Part shown: positions 15,512-23,778 of the stretch, piece after piece
How the letters are laid out: the number at the start of each line of letters is the position of its first letter
Position numbering within the stretch: position 1 is the first letter of the stretch
Source of the DNA: Planctomycetota bacterium
GTDB lineage: Bacteria; Planctomycetota; Planctomycetia; Pirellulales; Lacipirellulaceae
Reading direction: 5' to 3'
Assembly (NCBI GenBank): GCA_013286045.1
Contig: JABDGM010000026.1
Location: forward strand, 1 to 46,184
Length of the DNA: 46,184 nt
Notes under the pieces: generated by a model
Database searches by the model: none
What the model was told of the DNA's origin: nothing
What the model saw: only the letters and a program-made list of their open reading frames with translations
Position numbers and translations under genes: made by a program

Positions 15512-16241
15512 CGCACTGCGCACGGAGCTCGAACGCCGCGGTTTGCCGCCGGCGTACATCGAGCGCTTGCTTGGTGAATTGGACGACCATTACACGGATC
15601 TACTTGAGGAAAGGAGTTCCTCCATGGGTGCAGCAAGGAAGCTGGATTTCGAAGCGGGTGATTTGCAGAAGCAACTCGGCGAGCCGACGCAGCTCGCCAT
15701 CTTCGCAGCCGAGCAGTATCGAGCGAGGAGTTTCTGGGGGCGGCATCCGGTCATGACGTTTGTGCTAGGGCCTCTGCCGCTATTATTAGTCAGTTGGATT
15801 TTCACCGCGACGATGATTGTCTGGATTGGAATGGGGCTCAATTACGTTTGCGAACATTGGTTTGAGATCGAGCAGGACAAAATTGTTTACGCGGACCACT
15901 TGTGGGTTCAAGCTGCTTTCATGGTGGCCTTCACCTGGTTCATCGTTGTTTTTCCACCGGTTACGGTTGCCGCCATGTTGTGTCGCACGGCTCGACGAAA
16001 CGCGGTCGAGTGGCGTTGGCCAATCATTTCTTGCACCCTAATTTCTCTTGTCGCTGGATTAATGGCGGTCAGTTACCATCTCGCTTTGCAACCGAATGAA
16101 GGTCGAATTATGCTTGGCGTTGACTGGGATTTGTCGGCTCGGTGGATGCTTCTCGTCTACTTGCCGAAATTTGCGGCGGCGATTGCGATTGGGTTACTGC
16201 TCGTGAAGCGATCGCAGCAGAAGCTCAAGCTAGCGACGTGA
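15489..16241 (+). CDS. Membrane partner protein of the PadR regulator
   Basis: A 250-residue protein whose ATG at 15489 lies inside the end of the padR-like gene, with AAGGAG just upstream (15478-15483). The N-terminal ~75 residues are soluble and helical (RDALRTELERRGLPPAYIERLLGELDDHYTDLLEE...LGEPTQLAIFAAEQYRAR), like the prefix domain of PadR-linked permeases and DUF1700-like proteins. Four membrane helices follow (near 92-115, 138-162, 176-196 and 218-240). Transport or sensing roles are not determined. Translational coupling with the regulator is likely. Confidence 0.8.
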   Translation: MANPPSRDALRTELERRGLPPAYIERLLGELDDHYTDLLEERSSSMGAARKLDFEAGDLQKQLGEPTQLAIFAAEQYRARSFWGRHPVMTFVLGPLPLLLVSWIFTATMIVWIGMGLNYVCEHWFEIEQDKIVYADHLWVQAAFMVAFTWFIVVFPPVTVAAMLCRTARRNAVEWRWPIISCTLISLVAGLMAVSYHLALQPNEGRIMLGVDWDLSARWMLLVYLPKFAAAIAIGLLLVKRSQQKLKLAT

Positions 16242-16341
16242 GTTGTGCCTTTACGTCGTGGTCGATTCGGCATCGACGGCTACGCTAGCGATTGGTACAG
16301 TCTTGCCCCTCGTCTTTTCGGAATCCCCTGGGGCTCGTCGC

Positions 16342-17805
16342 ATGATGCCGAGGCATCCCTGGTTGAAAACAACGATTGGCGTGGTCGGCGTATTGCTCGT
16401 CGGCCTCGCCGCGTTTAACTATTGGTGTGCGTTCTGCACGGCGCCGATTAAGCTGTCGCTCAGCGGCGGCAATGTGTGCAAGTTGCGCTCGGACATGTCT
16501 CGCAATATTTGTCACGATGTGCGCGATGCCGGCATCGAGCTGACGCATGTCGAAGGTTCAAACTCCGAAGAGACTTGTGCGGCCGTTGATCGCGGCGATC
16601 TTGATTTGGCGCTTGTACTCGGCGGGTTCCCGACGGATGCCCACCCGAATGTGCGGCTGGTGGCGACGTTTGGCGTCGAGCCGTTGCATTTGTTGGTGCG
16701 GCCCGAGTTGTTGCAAGGCAAAGAGCCGACGCTCGAAATCCTGCGCGGCCACGTGGTTTCACTGGGCGAGGTTGGCACGAATGGTGCGCTACTGGCCGAA
16801 AGCTTGATGCGGTTCGGCGGGTTGCGACCGGCAACGGATAAAAAGGCGGGCGACTATCGGGCCGTTCATTTGCGCGAAAACGATTTGCACGTGGCGTTGC
16901 GGGCGGTGGCGAGTACATCGCCAGACAGCCGAGCGGCGTTTGCGGGCGTGTTGCCGGACGCCGTGTTTGTTGTCGATAACTTGCCGGTTCCGATCGTGGA
17001 TCAGCTCGTGTATATCGGGCACTATCAGCTGGTGCCGTTGCCTTATGCGACCGCGCTCCACCTCGACAGTCGCCGCAATCATAGTGCGGCCGACGATCAG
17101 CTGGAGAACGGCCGGCTGGAAGCGGTCTCGATTCCCGCGTGTACTTACGGGATCAATCCGCCGGTGCCGGCGACCGATTGCCCGTCGTTCGGCTTGCGGC
17201 TGATGCTCGTGGCGAACAAAGATGTTTCGACGACGGCCGTGTTGCAATTGCTGCAGGCGCTCGACGGCGGGGTGGCCGACAAGTATCACGTTGATCTCAC
17301 GGTTGCCGACGACAACAGCGAGTTTCCGCTGCATTCCGGGGCGGAGGAGTTCGCGAAGGGCCGCAAGCCAATTGCAATCGGCGCCGCGGTTGATCGAGTG
17401 AAGAGCATCGTGAGCATGATCGGCGCGGGCGCCGCCGGGTTATTTGGCGTGTGGGGATATTTCCGCGGCCTGCGGGCCGTGCATCCCGATGTTTACCTGC
17501 GGAAGATCGACCAAATCGAACGGCTGGTGCGCGGTGACGAGCTGGAAGCGAACGCGCCGGCGTTGCCGCGCGATTTGATCGATTTTCTCGAAGCGCGCCT
17601 AGTCTCAGTGAAACAGGCTGCGATCGACGATTACGCCCGTCGACGACTGCAAGGGGACGAAGCGTTCGTTGGCATTCTCACGCTCGTTGCCGATGCGCGG
17701 CACTTGCTGGCGCAGCGTCGGGACCAGTTAGACCAAGATGAAAACTGCTTGCCCGCGTCTTCGACGGTGCAGGCGTCGGCCGGGCGATTGGCGGACGCTG
17801 CTTAG
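16342..17805 (+). CDS. TAXI/NMT1-like substrate-binding protein with C-terminal membrane anchor
   Basis: A 487-residue protein starting at ATG 16342 (MMPRHPWLKTTIG). It has an N-terminal membrane segment (about 9-28), then a periplasmic solute-binding domain of the TAXI-TRAP/NMT1 type (ICHDVRDAGIELTHVEGSNSEETCAAVDRGDLDLALVLGG...), a second membrane helix at about 360-378, and a cytoplasmic helical tail of about 100 residues (ERLVRGDELEANAPALPRDLIDFLEARL). The two-helix anchoring and tail are unlike ordinary soluble binding proteins and suggest a receptor. No transporter membrane subunit is encoded nearby. Confidence 0.8.
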   Translation: MMPRHPWLKTTIGVVGVLLVGLAAFNYWCAFCTAPIKLSLSGGNVCKLRSDMSRNICHDVRDAGIELTHVEGSNSEETCAAVDRGDLDLALVLGGFPTDAHPNVRLVATFGVEPLHLLVRPELLQGKEPTLEILRGHVVSLGEVGTNGALLAESLMRFGGLRPATDKKAGDYRAVHLRENDLHVALRAVASTSPDSRAAFAGVLPDAVFVVDNLPVPIVDQLVYIGHYQLVPLPYATALHLDSRRNHSAADDQLENGRLEAVSIPACTYGINPPVPATDCPSFGLRLMLVANKDVSTTAVLQLLQALDGGVADKYHVDLTVADDNSEFPLHSGAEEFAKGRKPIAIGAAVDRVKSIVSMIGAGAAGLFGVWGYFRGLRAVHPDVYLRKIDQIERLVRGDELEANAPALPRDLIDFLEARLVSVKQAAIDDYARRRLQGDEAFVGILTLVADARHLLAQRRDQLDQDENCLPASSTVQASAGRLADAA

Positions 17806-17851
17806 CTGAGCGCGTCGCAGCATTGGTTGCCGCCACTAAACTTCGCCAACG

Positions 17852-18175
17852 TTAGTTGCAGTGATGCGTTGTCGCGTTGAGCGTGTAGGCTGAGCCATCG
17901 ACCGGGTTGACGGGCAAGCCGTCTGGGAAATAGTTCAGATTGGTGCCGATGTCCGAAAGGTTGTTCGCTGGCCACGTATTGTTGTCGATGTAATAGCGCT
18001 CGACAGCGCCATTGATCGTGGCTTTGTGGTGCGCCATGACCTTTGCTTTGGCCGTGCCGCTCGACGTGGCAACGCGCGGCACGATGATCGCGGCGATAAT
18101 GCCGAGGATCGTGACGACGGCGAGCAATTCCATGAGTGAGAATGCGGCGCGGTTGCGATTGTGGAAGCGTGTCAT
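17852..18175 (-). CDS. Type II secretion pseudopilin / prepilin-like protein
   Basis: A 107-residue protein with a prepilin N-terminus: basic leader MTRFHNRNRAA, then FSLMELLAVVTILGIIAAIIVPR, with Glu at position 5 of the predicted mature form. The residue before the cleavage site is Ala rather than the usual Gly. The C-terminal part (VERYYIDNNTWPANNLSDI..YFPDGLPVNPVDGSAYTLN) is like GspG-type major pseudopilins of planctomycetes. It ends 46 bases from the convergent TAXI-type gene and stands alone, without other secretion genes. Confidence 0.9.
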   Translation of the reverse strand: MTRFHNRNRAAFSLMELLAVVTILGIIAAIIVPRVATSSGTAKAKVMAHHKATINGAVERYYIDNNTWPANNLSDIGTNLNYFPDGLPVNPVDGSAYTLNATTHHCN

Positions 18176-18440
18176 GTTGCGAATCTCCGCTTGGACGCCA
18201 TCGTGAGCGTGGTAACCGTAGCGACTTGCACCACCGAATCGGAAAAGCCGTTTGGGTGTGCGACAAAAGTGTAGGTTAGCGAAAACGGCCGGGCGCTCGA
18301 ACTCACAAGGAAATTCGCTGGGCTGGGCGGGATCCTAAAAAATTCGGGCCGCTCATAGGGAATATGCGGAGCGAACCGTGTTTTTAGGGGCCTTTCAGGA
18401 CTGCCAATCGCATGGGGACGCTGGGTTTTTGCACGCAAAA

Positions 18441-18761
18441 TAGGGGTCCCACAAAATGGGTGCAAAACTCGGGAATTTTGCCCGGCCGAGTGCGCGGGCA
18501 GAGCGCACATTCAGCGGCAGAAGCGCGGGCTGGCCGTGCATAACTCGGTGAATTGACTTCGTTAGATGACGGTCACGGCTGGGCAGCTGCGTGCCGCGTG
18601 CCAGGCGGCTGCAATATTAAGTTGTCAAAGAGCGGCGGGATTAGTGGGGAGTGTTGAAGGCGGAGTGCGGAGTTTCATTGCTTCTGGCTAATAGCTGAGA
18701 GCTAACAGCTAACGGTCCTTCTTAGCACAGGTCTTGGCCCAATTTCAACAAAAAAGTTGGC
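18441..18761 (+). repeat. Composite intergenic repeat, copy A
   Basis: Three blocks recur in the same order in copy B (22902-23160). Block 1 is TAGGGGTCCCACAAAA followed by GGTGCAAAACTC (18441-18470). Block 2 contains GCATAACTCG and AGATGACGGTCAC (about 18532-18584). Block 3 contains AGCACAGGTC and AATTTCAACAAAAAAGTTGG (about 18724-18761). About 140 bases between blocks 2 and 3, including AGCT-rich near-palindromes (18685-18715), are absent from copy B. The repeat ends in a promoter (next entry). Confidence 0.85.
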
Positions 18762-18784
18762 GTTCGGATCGCGATTGATATGCT
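18757..18784 (+). promoter_or_regulatory. Sigma-70 promoter of repeat A (TTGGCG-N16-TATGCT)
   Basis: TTGGCG at 18757-18762, 16 bases, TATGCT at 18779-18784, then seven bases and the ATG at 18792. Copy B has the same elements with identical spacings. A start site at the ATG would give a leaderless message. Confidence 0.7.
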
Positions 18785-18791
18785 GACTGGT

Positions 18792-19235
18792 ATGGAGGAG
18801 AAACGTCGTCGCAATTGGCCGTGGTGGTTATTGGCGCTTGCGTTCGGGTTCGTGCATTTTTGGGTTTGCATTTTTGTGGAAGTTAACTTTGGGCCGCTGG
18901 CAGGCTTTTCGTATATTTCGCACTTTCCAGGAGACAGGCCTCCGCCGCCAACTTGGTTTTATTATGCATTTATAAATGTATTTGCGTTTCCTGCGACTGT
19001 CATTGATCCTCTGATTCCTCGCGGTCCGAAAATTCAGCCGAGCCTGGAACATGAGGTCTGCGTGTTTTTAGTCATCATTCTCACGTGCTTTTTATGGGGC
19101 ATGGTGTGGGCCGAACCGTTTCGTTGGAAGTTCGGCTGGCGTCCCTGGCGATTTACGATTCGCGAACTACTGGGTGCTACCGCGGCAGTTGCGTGCGTGC
19201 TGGGCTGGTTAGCGTGGCTCAGTCGCCGCGGATGA
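18792..19235 (+). CDS. Membrane protein of unknown function
   Basis: A 147-residue protein with three or four hydrophobic segments (about 9-30, 57-72, 90-108 and 124-142). The C-terminal segment WRFTIRELLGATAAVACVLGWLAWLSRR is the planctomycete F-T-x-R-x-L-L membrane motif. The ATG at 18792 is preferred over that at 18780 because the latter lies within the predicted -10 box. No function is recognised. It is the gene driven by the promoter of repeat A. Confidence 0.7.
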   Translation: MEEKRRRNWPWWLLALAFGFVHFWVCIFVEVNFGPLAGFSYISHFPGDRPPPPTWFYYAFINVFAFPATVIDPLIPRGPKIQPSLEHEVCVFLVIILTCFLWGMVWAEPFRWKFGWRPWRFTIRELLGATAAVACVLGWLAWLSRRG

Positions 19236-19331
19236 GCGGCTGCGAATGCAGCCAACAATGTGACATTAAACGCCTAGCGCGGGGCGCGAGCGATCCATTC
19301 GCCAGAAGAATGTACGACGCGATGTTTCGTA

Positions 19332-19991
19332 TCAATCGCGTTGCCGGCGCGGGAAGGCGAGCAATGTCAGTGCGCCACCGACGAGGGCAATCGGTGCTGG
19401 CTCGGGGATGATGGCGATTGGTGCTAGACTCGCCACAGACGTTGCACTGCCGTCAATTATGGAAGCCAGGGTTCCCGAAAAGGCAACGGCATTGGTTTGA
19501 ATGACGACCGGGGTGGCGGTGCCCGTAAGTGGAAATCCTGGTTGATTGAATTCGAAGCCGACTACAGCACCGTTTACACTGCGCGAAACAGTCGAAGGAG
19601 CGGCTCCTGGGCCTGGCAGCGGCAAAAAGCTGACATCGGTTTGAAAACCGGTGAAGCTGCTGACTGTGAGCCGATCAATCGCGTCGGGGCTTCCTGGGTT
19701 GTTGATGAGCTGGTACACGAACGTGAGAGCGTTTGGGCCGTATGGGCTTGATGCGTCATTTGTATAAACGTCGGAGCGGAGCGATCCGCTGAACGTTGGG
19801 CTTGCGAACGGCACTAAGCCTGTGGAAAACACGAGCGTTGCACCAACTGGATCAATTTCGCCCGCGGCGTTTTGAATACTGCCGGGAAGCAGGAGCGCGG
19901 CGTGCGACACACCGCCAGAAAGAAATACGAGAGAGGAAGCGAGCGCGAAGCGTGCGCTTTTGAATAAGGAACTCAAATGTTGTTGGATCAT
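19332..19991 (-). CDS. PEP-CTERM secreted protein
   Basis: A 219-residue exported protein starting at ATG 19991 (MIQQHLSSLFKSARFALASS). The signal peptide ends near SHAA. The body is rich in Ser, Thr, Pro and Gly with no recognised domain. The C-terminus IPEPAPIALVGGALTLLAFPRRQRD is a PEP-CTERM exosortase signal. The start codon is preceded by GGGAGCACGCTA, nearly the same as before the PEP-CTERM gene at 14510. A sigma-70 promoter is seen at 20038-20067. Confidence 0.9.
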   Translation of the reverse strand: MIQQHLSSLFKSARFALASSLVFLSGGVSHAALLLPGSIQNAAGEIDPVGATLVFSTGLVPFASPTFSGSLRSDVYTNDASSPYGPNALTFVYQLINNPGSPDAIDRLTVSSFTGFQTDVSFLPLPGPGAAPSTVSRSVNGAVVGFEFNQPGFPLTGTATPVVIQTNAVAFSGTLASIIDGSATSVASLAPIAIIPEPAPIALVGGALTLLAFPRRQRD

Positions 19992-20037
19992 TAGCGTGCT
20001 CCCGCAAGACTGGGCTTGCCCGTGCCAAGTCGCCCAC

Positions 20038-20067
20038 AAGATAAGATGCCTGACCGGTTTCTGTCAA
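20038..20067 (-). promoter_or_regulatory. Sigma-70 promoter of the PEP-CTERM gene (TTGACA-N18-TATCTT)
   Basis: On the minus strand, a perfect TTGACA (20067-20062) is followed by 18 bases and TATCTT (20043-20038), about 45 bases upstream of the ATG at 19991. Confidence 0.65.
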
Positions 20068-20159
20068 TGAAATTTGCGCGTTTTCGACAATTTGCGTGGG
20101 TGGAATGAGCAACTGTAGAAAAACACCGTGGGAATCCACGCGTGGGAGGAGACGCAGAA

Positions 20160-20636
20160 ATGCGGCCCGAGAGCTTATCTATCCGGCAGGCTTCGTCGGT
20201 CGCGGAAACCGCCACGGCGCGGTCGCTGTTCGAGGAATACGCGGCGGCGCTCGGGATCGATCTCGGCTATCAGGGGTTTGCGGACGAGCTGGTCGGTTTA
20301 CCGGGGAGCTACGCGCTGCCGCGCGGGCGGCTCTCGATTGCGTGGGTGGGCGATGAGGCAGTTGGGTGTGTGGCGCTGCGGCCGCTTGGCGAGGACGTGT
20401 GCGAGATGAAACGGCTGTATGTGCGGCCGCAGTTTCGTGGCGGCGGAATTGGCAAGCAACTGGCCGAGGCGATCATCGCCGAGGCTCGGCAGATCGGTTA
20501 CGCGATCATGCGATTGGATACGGTGCCGAAGCTGAAGTCCGCGACGCGGATGTATGAGTCGCTGGGGTTTGTGCGGCGGGATGCGTATTACGAGACGCCG
20601 GTGGTAGGAACGATTTTTATGGAGTTACCACTGTGA
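20160..20636 (+). CDS. GNAT family N-acetyltransferase
   Basis: A 158-residue acetyltransferase starting at ATG 20160 with GGGAGGA at 20144-20150. The acetyl-CoA loop is RLYVRPQFRGGGIGKQLAEAII (motif A, Q/R-x-x-G-x-G/A type), followed by MRLDTVPKLKSATRMYESLGFV (motif B). Strands before it (RLSIAWVGDEAVGCVALRPL) complete the GNAT fold. The substrate is unknown. The last ~80 codons have a close second copy at 23197-23445. It is convergent with the peptidase gene, with 37 bases between stops. Confidence 0.93.
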   Translation: MRPESLSIRQASSVAETATARSLFEEYAAALGIDLGYQGFADELVGLPGSYALPRGRLSIAWVGDEAVGCVALRPLGEDVCEMKRLYVRPQFRGGGIGKQLAEAIIAEARQIGYAIMRLDTVPKLKSATRMYESLGFVRRDAYYETPVVGTIFMELPL

Positions 20637-20673
20637 CAGCGAGAGTAATCCGACTCCCATTTAGCGATAGATG

Positions 20674-22815
20674 CTAATCAGCACGCATATTGAGATTGCG
20701 GACGAGAAAGGTTAGCTCGTCGGTTGCTTCTTCGATACGTTTGGTGGTCGGCTTGCCGACGTCTCCGTGTCCGGCGTTGGACTCGACTCGTAGTAGGATC
20801 GGCGCGGAGCCGGTCTGGGCATGTTGAAGCGCGGCGACGAATTTGAAACTGTGGAGTGGAACGGCACGGTCATCTGTATCGGCGGTTGTGACGAGTGTGG
20901 CAGGGTAATGGGTGCCAGGCCGAACGTTGTGGTAGGGGGAGTAGGCGAAGAGAGCGTGGAATTCTGCGGGGACATCGGGCGATCCAAATTCGGAGACGCC
21001 GCCCGCGCCATCGGTGAAATGGTGGAACCGCAGCATGTCGGTGAGTGGCACTTCGCAAAGACAGGCATGAAACAAGTCGGGACGCTGGGTGAGAACTGCG
21101 GCGACCAGCAGGCCGCCGTTGCTGCCGCCTTCGATGGCTAGTTGTGAGGATTGCGTGTAGCGATTGTCGATGAGCCACTGGGCGGCGGCAATGAAATCGT
21201 TGAACGCAGTTTGGCGTTTTTCTTTGATGGCCGATTCGTGCCAGGCGGCTCCGTATTCGCCACCACCGCGAATATTGGGAACCGCGTAGATACCGCCCAT
21301 CTCCATCCACGCCAAGGCAGTGACGGAGAACCACGGCTTTAGCGCGAAGTTATAACCACCGTAGCCGTAGAGCAAGGTCGGGTGGACGACAGAGCGGGTC
21401 AGGCCGCCCTTGTGTGAGATGAACATTGGAACGCGCGTGCCGTCTGCGCTGTGATAAAAGATTTGCTCGACTTGATAATCGTCGGGATTGAAATCGACGT
21501 TTGTGGCGTGGAGCGGAGAACTCATGTCTGTCGCAACGTCGTAACGATAGACGGTGGGGGGCGTCGAAAAGCTCGAGAACGAATAAAACGTTTCGTTGCT
21601 ATCTGGTTGGCCGCTGAAGCCGGTGGCTGTGCCGATGGAAGGGAGCTTTACGTCGCGAACGTGTTCGCCATCACGCGTGAAGATGCGCACGCGCGAGCTC
21701 GCATCGTGCAAATAGGTCAGGACGAAGTGCTTGCCGACACAGCCGACGTCGATAAGCGTGTCGTCGGTTTGCGGGACAATGTCGTGCCAATTCTTGGTGT
21801 CTGGCGTGCGGGTATCGATCGCAATGAGCCGGCGGCGGGGCGCGGCGGCGTTTGACATGAAATAGAAGACTGGGCCGTCGCTGGTGATGAAGTGGAACTG
21901 ATGCTCGAACCGATCGATGAGGCTGATGAACCCTGCGTGTGGATCGGCCAGATCCTTAAAAAGGATGCGGTGGCGATCGTCGTCGGTTTCGTGGAGGACG
22001 AGGATGAGGTAGGCGTTGTCCGGAGTTAGCAAGCTGGCGACTCGCCATTCCGGGTGGCCGGTTTGTTCGTAGATCAACTCGTCTTTATTTTGCGGAGTGC
22101 CGACGTGGTGGAAGTAAACCCGCTCGTTGCGGTTGGTGGCCTGAAACTGTTCTTCGGGCGGAGGCTCCTCGAAGCGGTTGTAATAAAACGCGTTGCTGTC
22201 TTTTGTCCAAGCGATGTTCGCGAACTTGGTCCATTTCAGTTCATCGGCGAGCAGTTTGCCGGTTGAGACATCGAGCACATGCCACGTTTGCCAGTCGGAG
22301 CCGGCGGTGGAAACAGCATAGGCGAGGTATTTGCCATCGGGACTGAACTTAGTGCCGCTGAGCGCCACGGTGCCATCGGTCGACCATTCGTTCGGATCGA
22401 GCAACGGCCGTGGTGAAGCGGAGGGCGTGTCGACGACGTATAGGACGGCGTGGTTTTGGAGACCGTCATTGCGGAAGTAGGCGAGACCAGCGCCAACGTG
22501 CATCGGTGATGAGTAACGTTCAAAATTCCAGAGTTTGCGCAGGCGGTCGCGAATCGATGCGCGTTCAGGGATCTTGCCGATGTAATTCGCAGTAAGTTCG
22601 TTTTGCGCTTGAGCCCAGGCGGCGACTTCATTTGATTGGCGGATATCTGACTCGAGCCAACGATAAGGGTCGGCGACTTGTGTGCCGTGGAAATTGTCGA
22701 GCTGTTCGACGCGGCGCGTGGCGGGATAGACGAGGGGTGGCTCGGTGGCGCGCAGGACCGGCTGGGGCGCGAACGCCACATAGGTGAGTGCAAAAAGTAG
22801 GAAGAGTGATCGCAT
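20674..22815 (-). CDS. Prolyl oligopeptidase family serine peptidase (S9A)
   Basis: A 713-residue secreted peptidase that should cleave short peptides after proline. A signal peptide is at about 1-22. The N-terminal motif YPATRRVEQLDNFHGTQVADPYRWLES is family-typical, then a seven-bladed propeller (about 75-430), then the alpha/beta hydrolase domain. The catalytic triad fits Ser565 in GGSNGG, Asp648 in TADTDDRAVP and His683 in NAGHGD, spaced as in the mammalian enzyme. All key residues are intact. Confidence 0.96.
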   Translation of the reverse strand: MRSLFLLFALTYVAFAPQPVLRATEPPLVYPATRRVEQLDNFHGTQVADPYRWLESDIRQSNEVAAWAQAQNELTANYIGKIPERASIRDRLRKLWNFERYSSPMHVGAGLAYFRNDGLQNHAVLYVVDTPSASPRPLLDPNEWSTDGTVALSGTKFSPDGKYLAYAVSTAGSDWQTWHVLDVSTGKLLADELKWTKFANIAWTKDSNAFYYNRFEEPPPEEQFQATNRNERVYFHHVGTPQNKDELIYEQTGHPEWRVASLLTPDNAYLILVLHETDDDRHRILFKDLADPHAGFISLIDRFEHQFHFITSDGPVFYFMSNAAAPRRRLIAIDTRTPDTKNWHDIVPQTDDTLIDVGCVGKHFVLTYLHDASSRVRIFTRDGEHVRDVKLPSIGTATGFSGQPDSNETFYSFSSFSTPPTVYRYDVATDMSSPLHATNVDFNPDDYQVEQIFYHSADGTRVPMFISHKGGLTRSVVHPTLLYGYGGYNFALKPWFSVTALAWMEMGGIYAVPNIRGGGEYGAAWHESAIKEKRQTAFNDFIAAAQWLIDNRYTQSSQLAIEGGSNGGLLVAAVLTQRPDLFHACLCEVPLTDMLRFHHFTDGAGGVSEFGSPDVPAEFHALFAYSPYHNVRPGTHYPATLVTTADTDDRAVPLHSFKFVAALQHAQTGSAPILLRVESNAGHGDVGKPTTKRIEEATDELTFLVRNLNMRAD

Positions 22816-22901
22816 TTTGCGAGTTTACGGTCAGGGTATTTCTAGCGGTGTGCTAGGTACAGTTCGAATTCCTTGGCGATAAAGTGTGTTTTGCTCGGTT
22901 C

Positions 22902-23160
22902 GTAGGGGTCCCACAAAACCGGTGCAAAACTCTTGGGTTGTGCGCGACCAGGTTCGTGAAATTGCCGCGAATTTGAATGGCGAATCTTGGTCCGGCCGGG
23001 CATAACTCGACCAATTGAGTGCGGCAGATGACGGTCACCCGTGGGCATTTGTAGCGCGGTCATAAAATGCACTCAAATTTGTGTTTTTTTAAAAGTGGTG
23101 CATGAAGAGTGGGTCGAACGTAGCACAGGTCGCGGCACAATTTCAACAAAAAAGTTGGCG
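22902..23160 (+). repeat. Composite intergenic repeat, copy B
   Basis: Second copy of the three-block repeat: block 1 at 22902-22932, block 2 at about 22993-23046 (GCATAACTCG, AGATGACGGTCAC), block 3 at about 23121-23160 (AGCACAGGTC, AATTTCAACAAAAAAGTTGG). The part between blocks 2 and 3 differs from copy A. It lies between the start of the peptidase gene and a truncated acetyltransferase copy. Confidence 0.85.
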
Positions 23161-23182
23161 GTTGGTGTGCGATTTTTATACT
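23155..23182 (+). promoter_or_regulatory. Sigma-70 promoter of repeat B (TTGGCG-N16-TATACT)
   Basis: TTGGCG at 23155-23160, 16 bases, TATACT at 23177-23182, then seven bases and an ATG at 23190. This is the same arrangement as in copy A. That ATG is not in frame with the acetyltransferase remnant that follows. Confidence 0.7.
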
Positions 23183-23196
23183 GGCGGGTATGGGAT

Positions 23197-23445
23197 ATGA
23201 ACGCCCAACGCGAGATGAAGCGGCTGTATGTGCGGCCGGTGTTTCGCGGCAGCGGCGTCGGCAAGCTGTTGGCGGAGACGATTATCGCGGAGGCGCGGCA
23301 GATCGGTTACCGGGCGATGCGACTCGACACGGTGCCGAAGCTCGCGGCGGCGACGCGGTTGTATGAGTCGCTGGGGTTCGTGCGGCGGGATGCGTATTAC
23401 GAGACGCCGGTGCGGGAGACGATTTTTATGGAGATGAGGTTGTGA
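23197..23445 (+). pseudogene. 5'-truncated GNAT acetyltransferase copy
   Basis: An 82-residue frame from ATG 23197 that matches the C-terminal half of the acetyltransferase at 20160-20636 (EMKRLYVRP.FRG.G.GK...YESLGFVRRDAYYETPV) at most positions. The first half, including the N-terminal strands, is missing and replaced by the promoter of repeat B. The acetyl-CoA loop is kept but the fold would be incomplete, so it is most likely a remnant. The frame is still open to its stop, so a recent origin or a kept short product cannot be excluded. Confidence 0.75.
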
Positions 23446-23547
23446 GGTACGAAAGCGAAGGCTGCGAAGAGTGATCGGTTCCCAATTCGAGCGGAACGCA
23501 TCCTACGCGACTTGGCGCGGAACCAGCGTCGTAGTGACTAGGCGAAA

Positions 23548-23778
23548 TTATCGGTGTCGAGGAAGCGTTACTGTGCGGTCAGCCATCTTGTCCAAGTCGA
23601 AATGGACAAGATCATGCTTCAGCATCATTGCCCGCCCCATATCTTCGACGTCATATTTAACGCGGCTTCTAACTCGGGCGTCTGAAAGCCCTGTTTCCTG
23701 GCTCAATTGCTGAATTGTAATTGGGTTGGTCCGCCGAATCGCAGCGTCCATCAGTAGGTCTTGCTGATGTTTGGTCAT
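23548..23778 (-). CDS. Small helix-turn-helix protein of the HEPN cassette
   Basis: A 76-residue protein starting at ATG 23778, which overlaps the upstream stop by four bases (ATGA). ITIQQLSQETGLSDARVRSRVKYDVEDMGR at about residues 19-48 looks like a winged or simple helix-turn-helix. The C-terminal part is short and has no known motif. As last gene of the cassette it could be a regulator or antidote for the HEPN protein. Family not recognised. Confidence 0.6.
   Translation of the reverse strand: MTKHQQDLLMDAAIRRTNPITIQQLSQETGLSDARVRSRVKYDVEDMGRAMMLKHDLVHFDLDKMADRTVTLPRHR

Noticed and set aside
18172..18510. A 112-residue minus-strand frame in repeat A, similar to one in repeat B (RVLHPFCGTP and RVLHRFCGTP)
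   Set aside because: The similarity comes from the repeated DNA block 1. The frames differ before and after it and are interrupted in different places, so no common protein is supported.
19237..19252. GGCTGC-GAAT-GCAGCC hairpin after the membrane protein at 18792
   Set aside because: Six-base-pair stem without a T-tract; too little to call a terminator.
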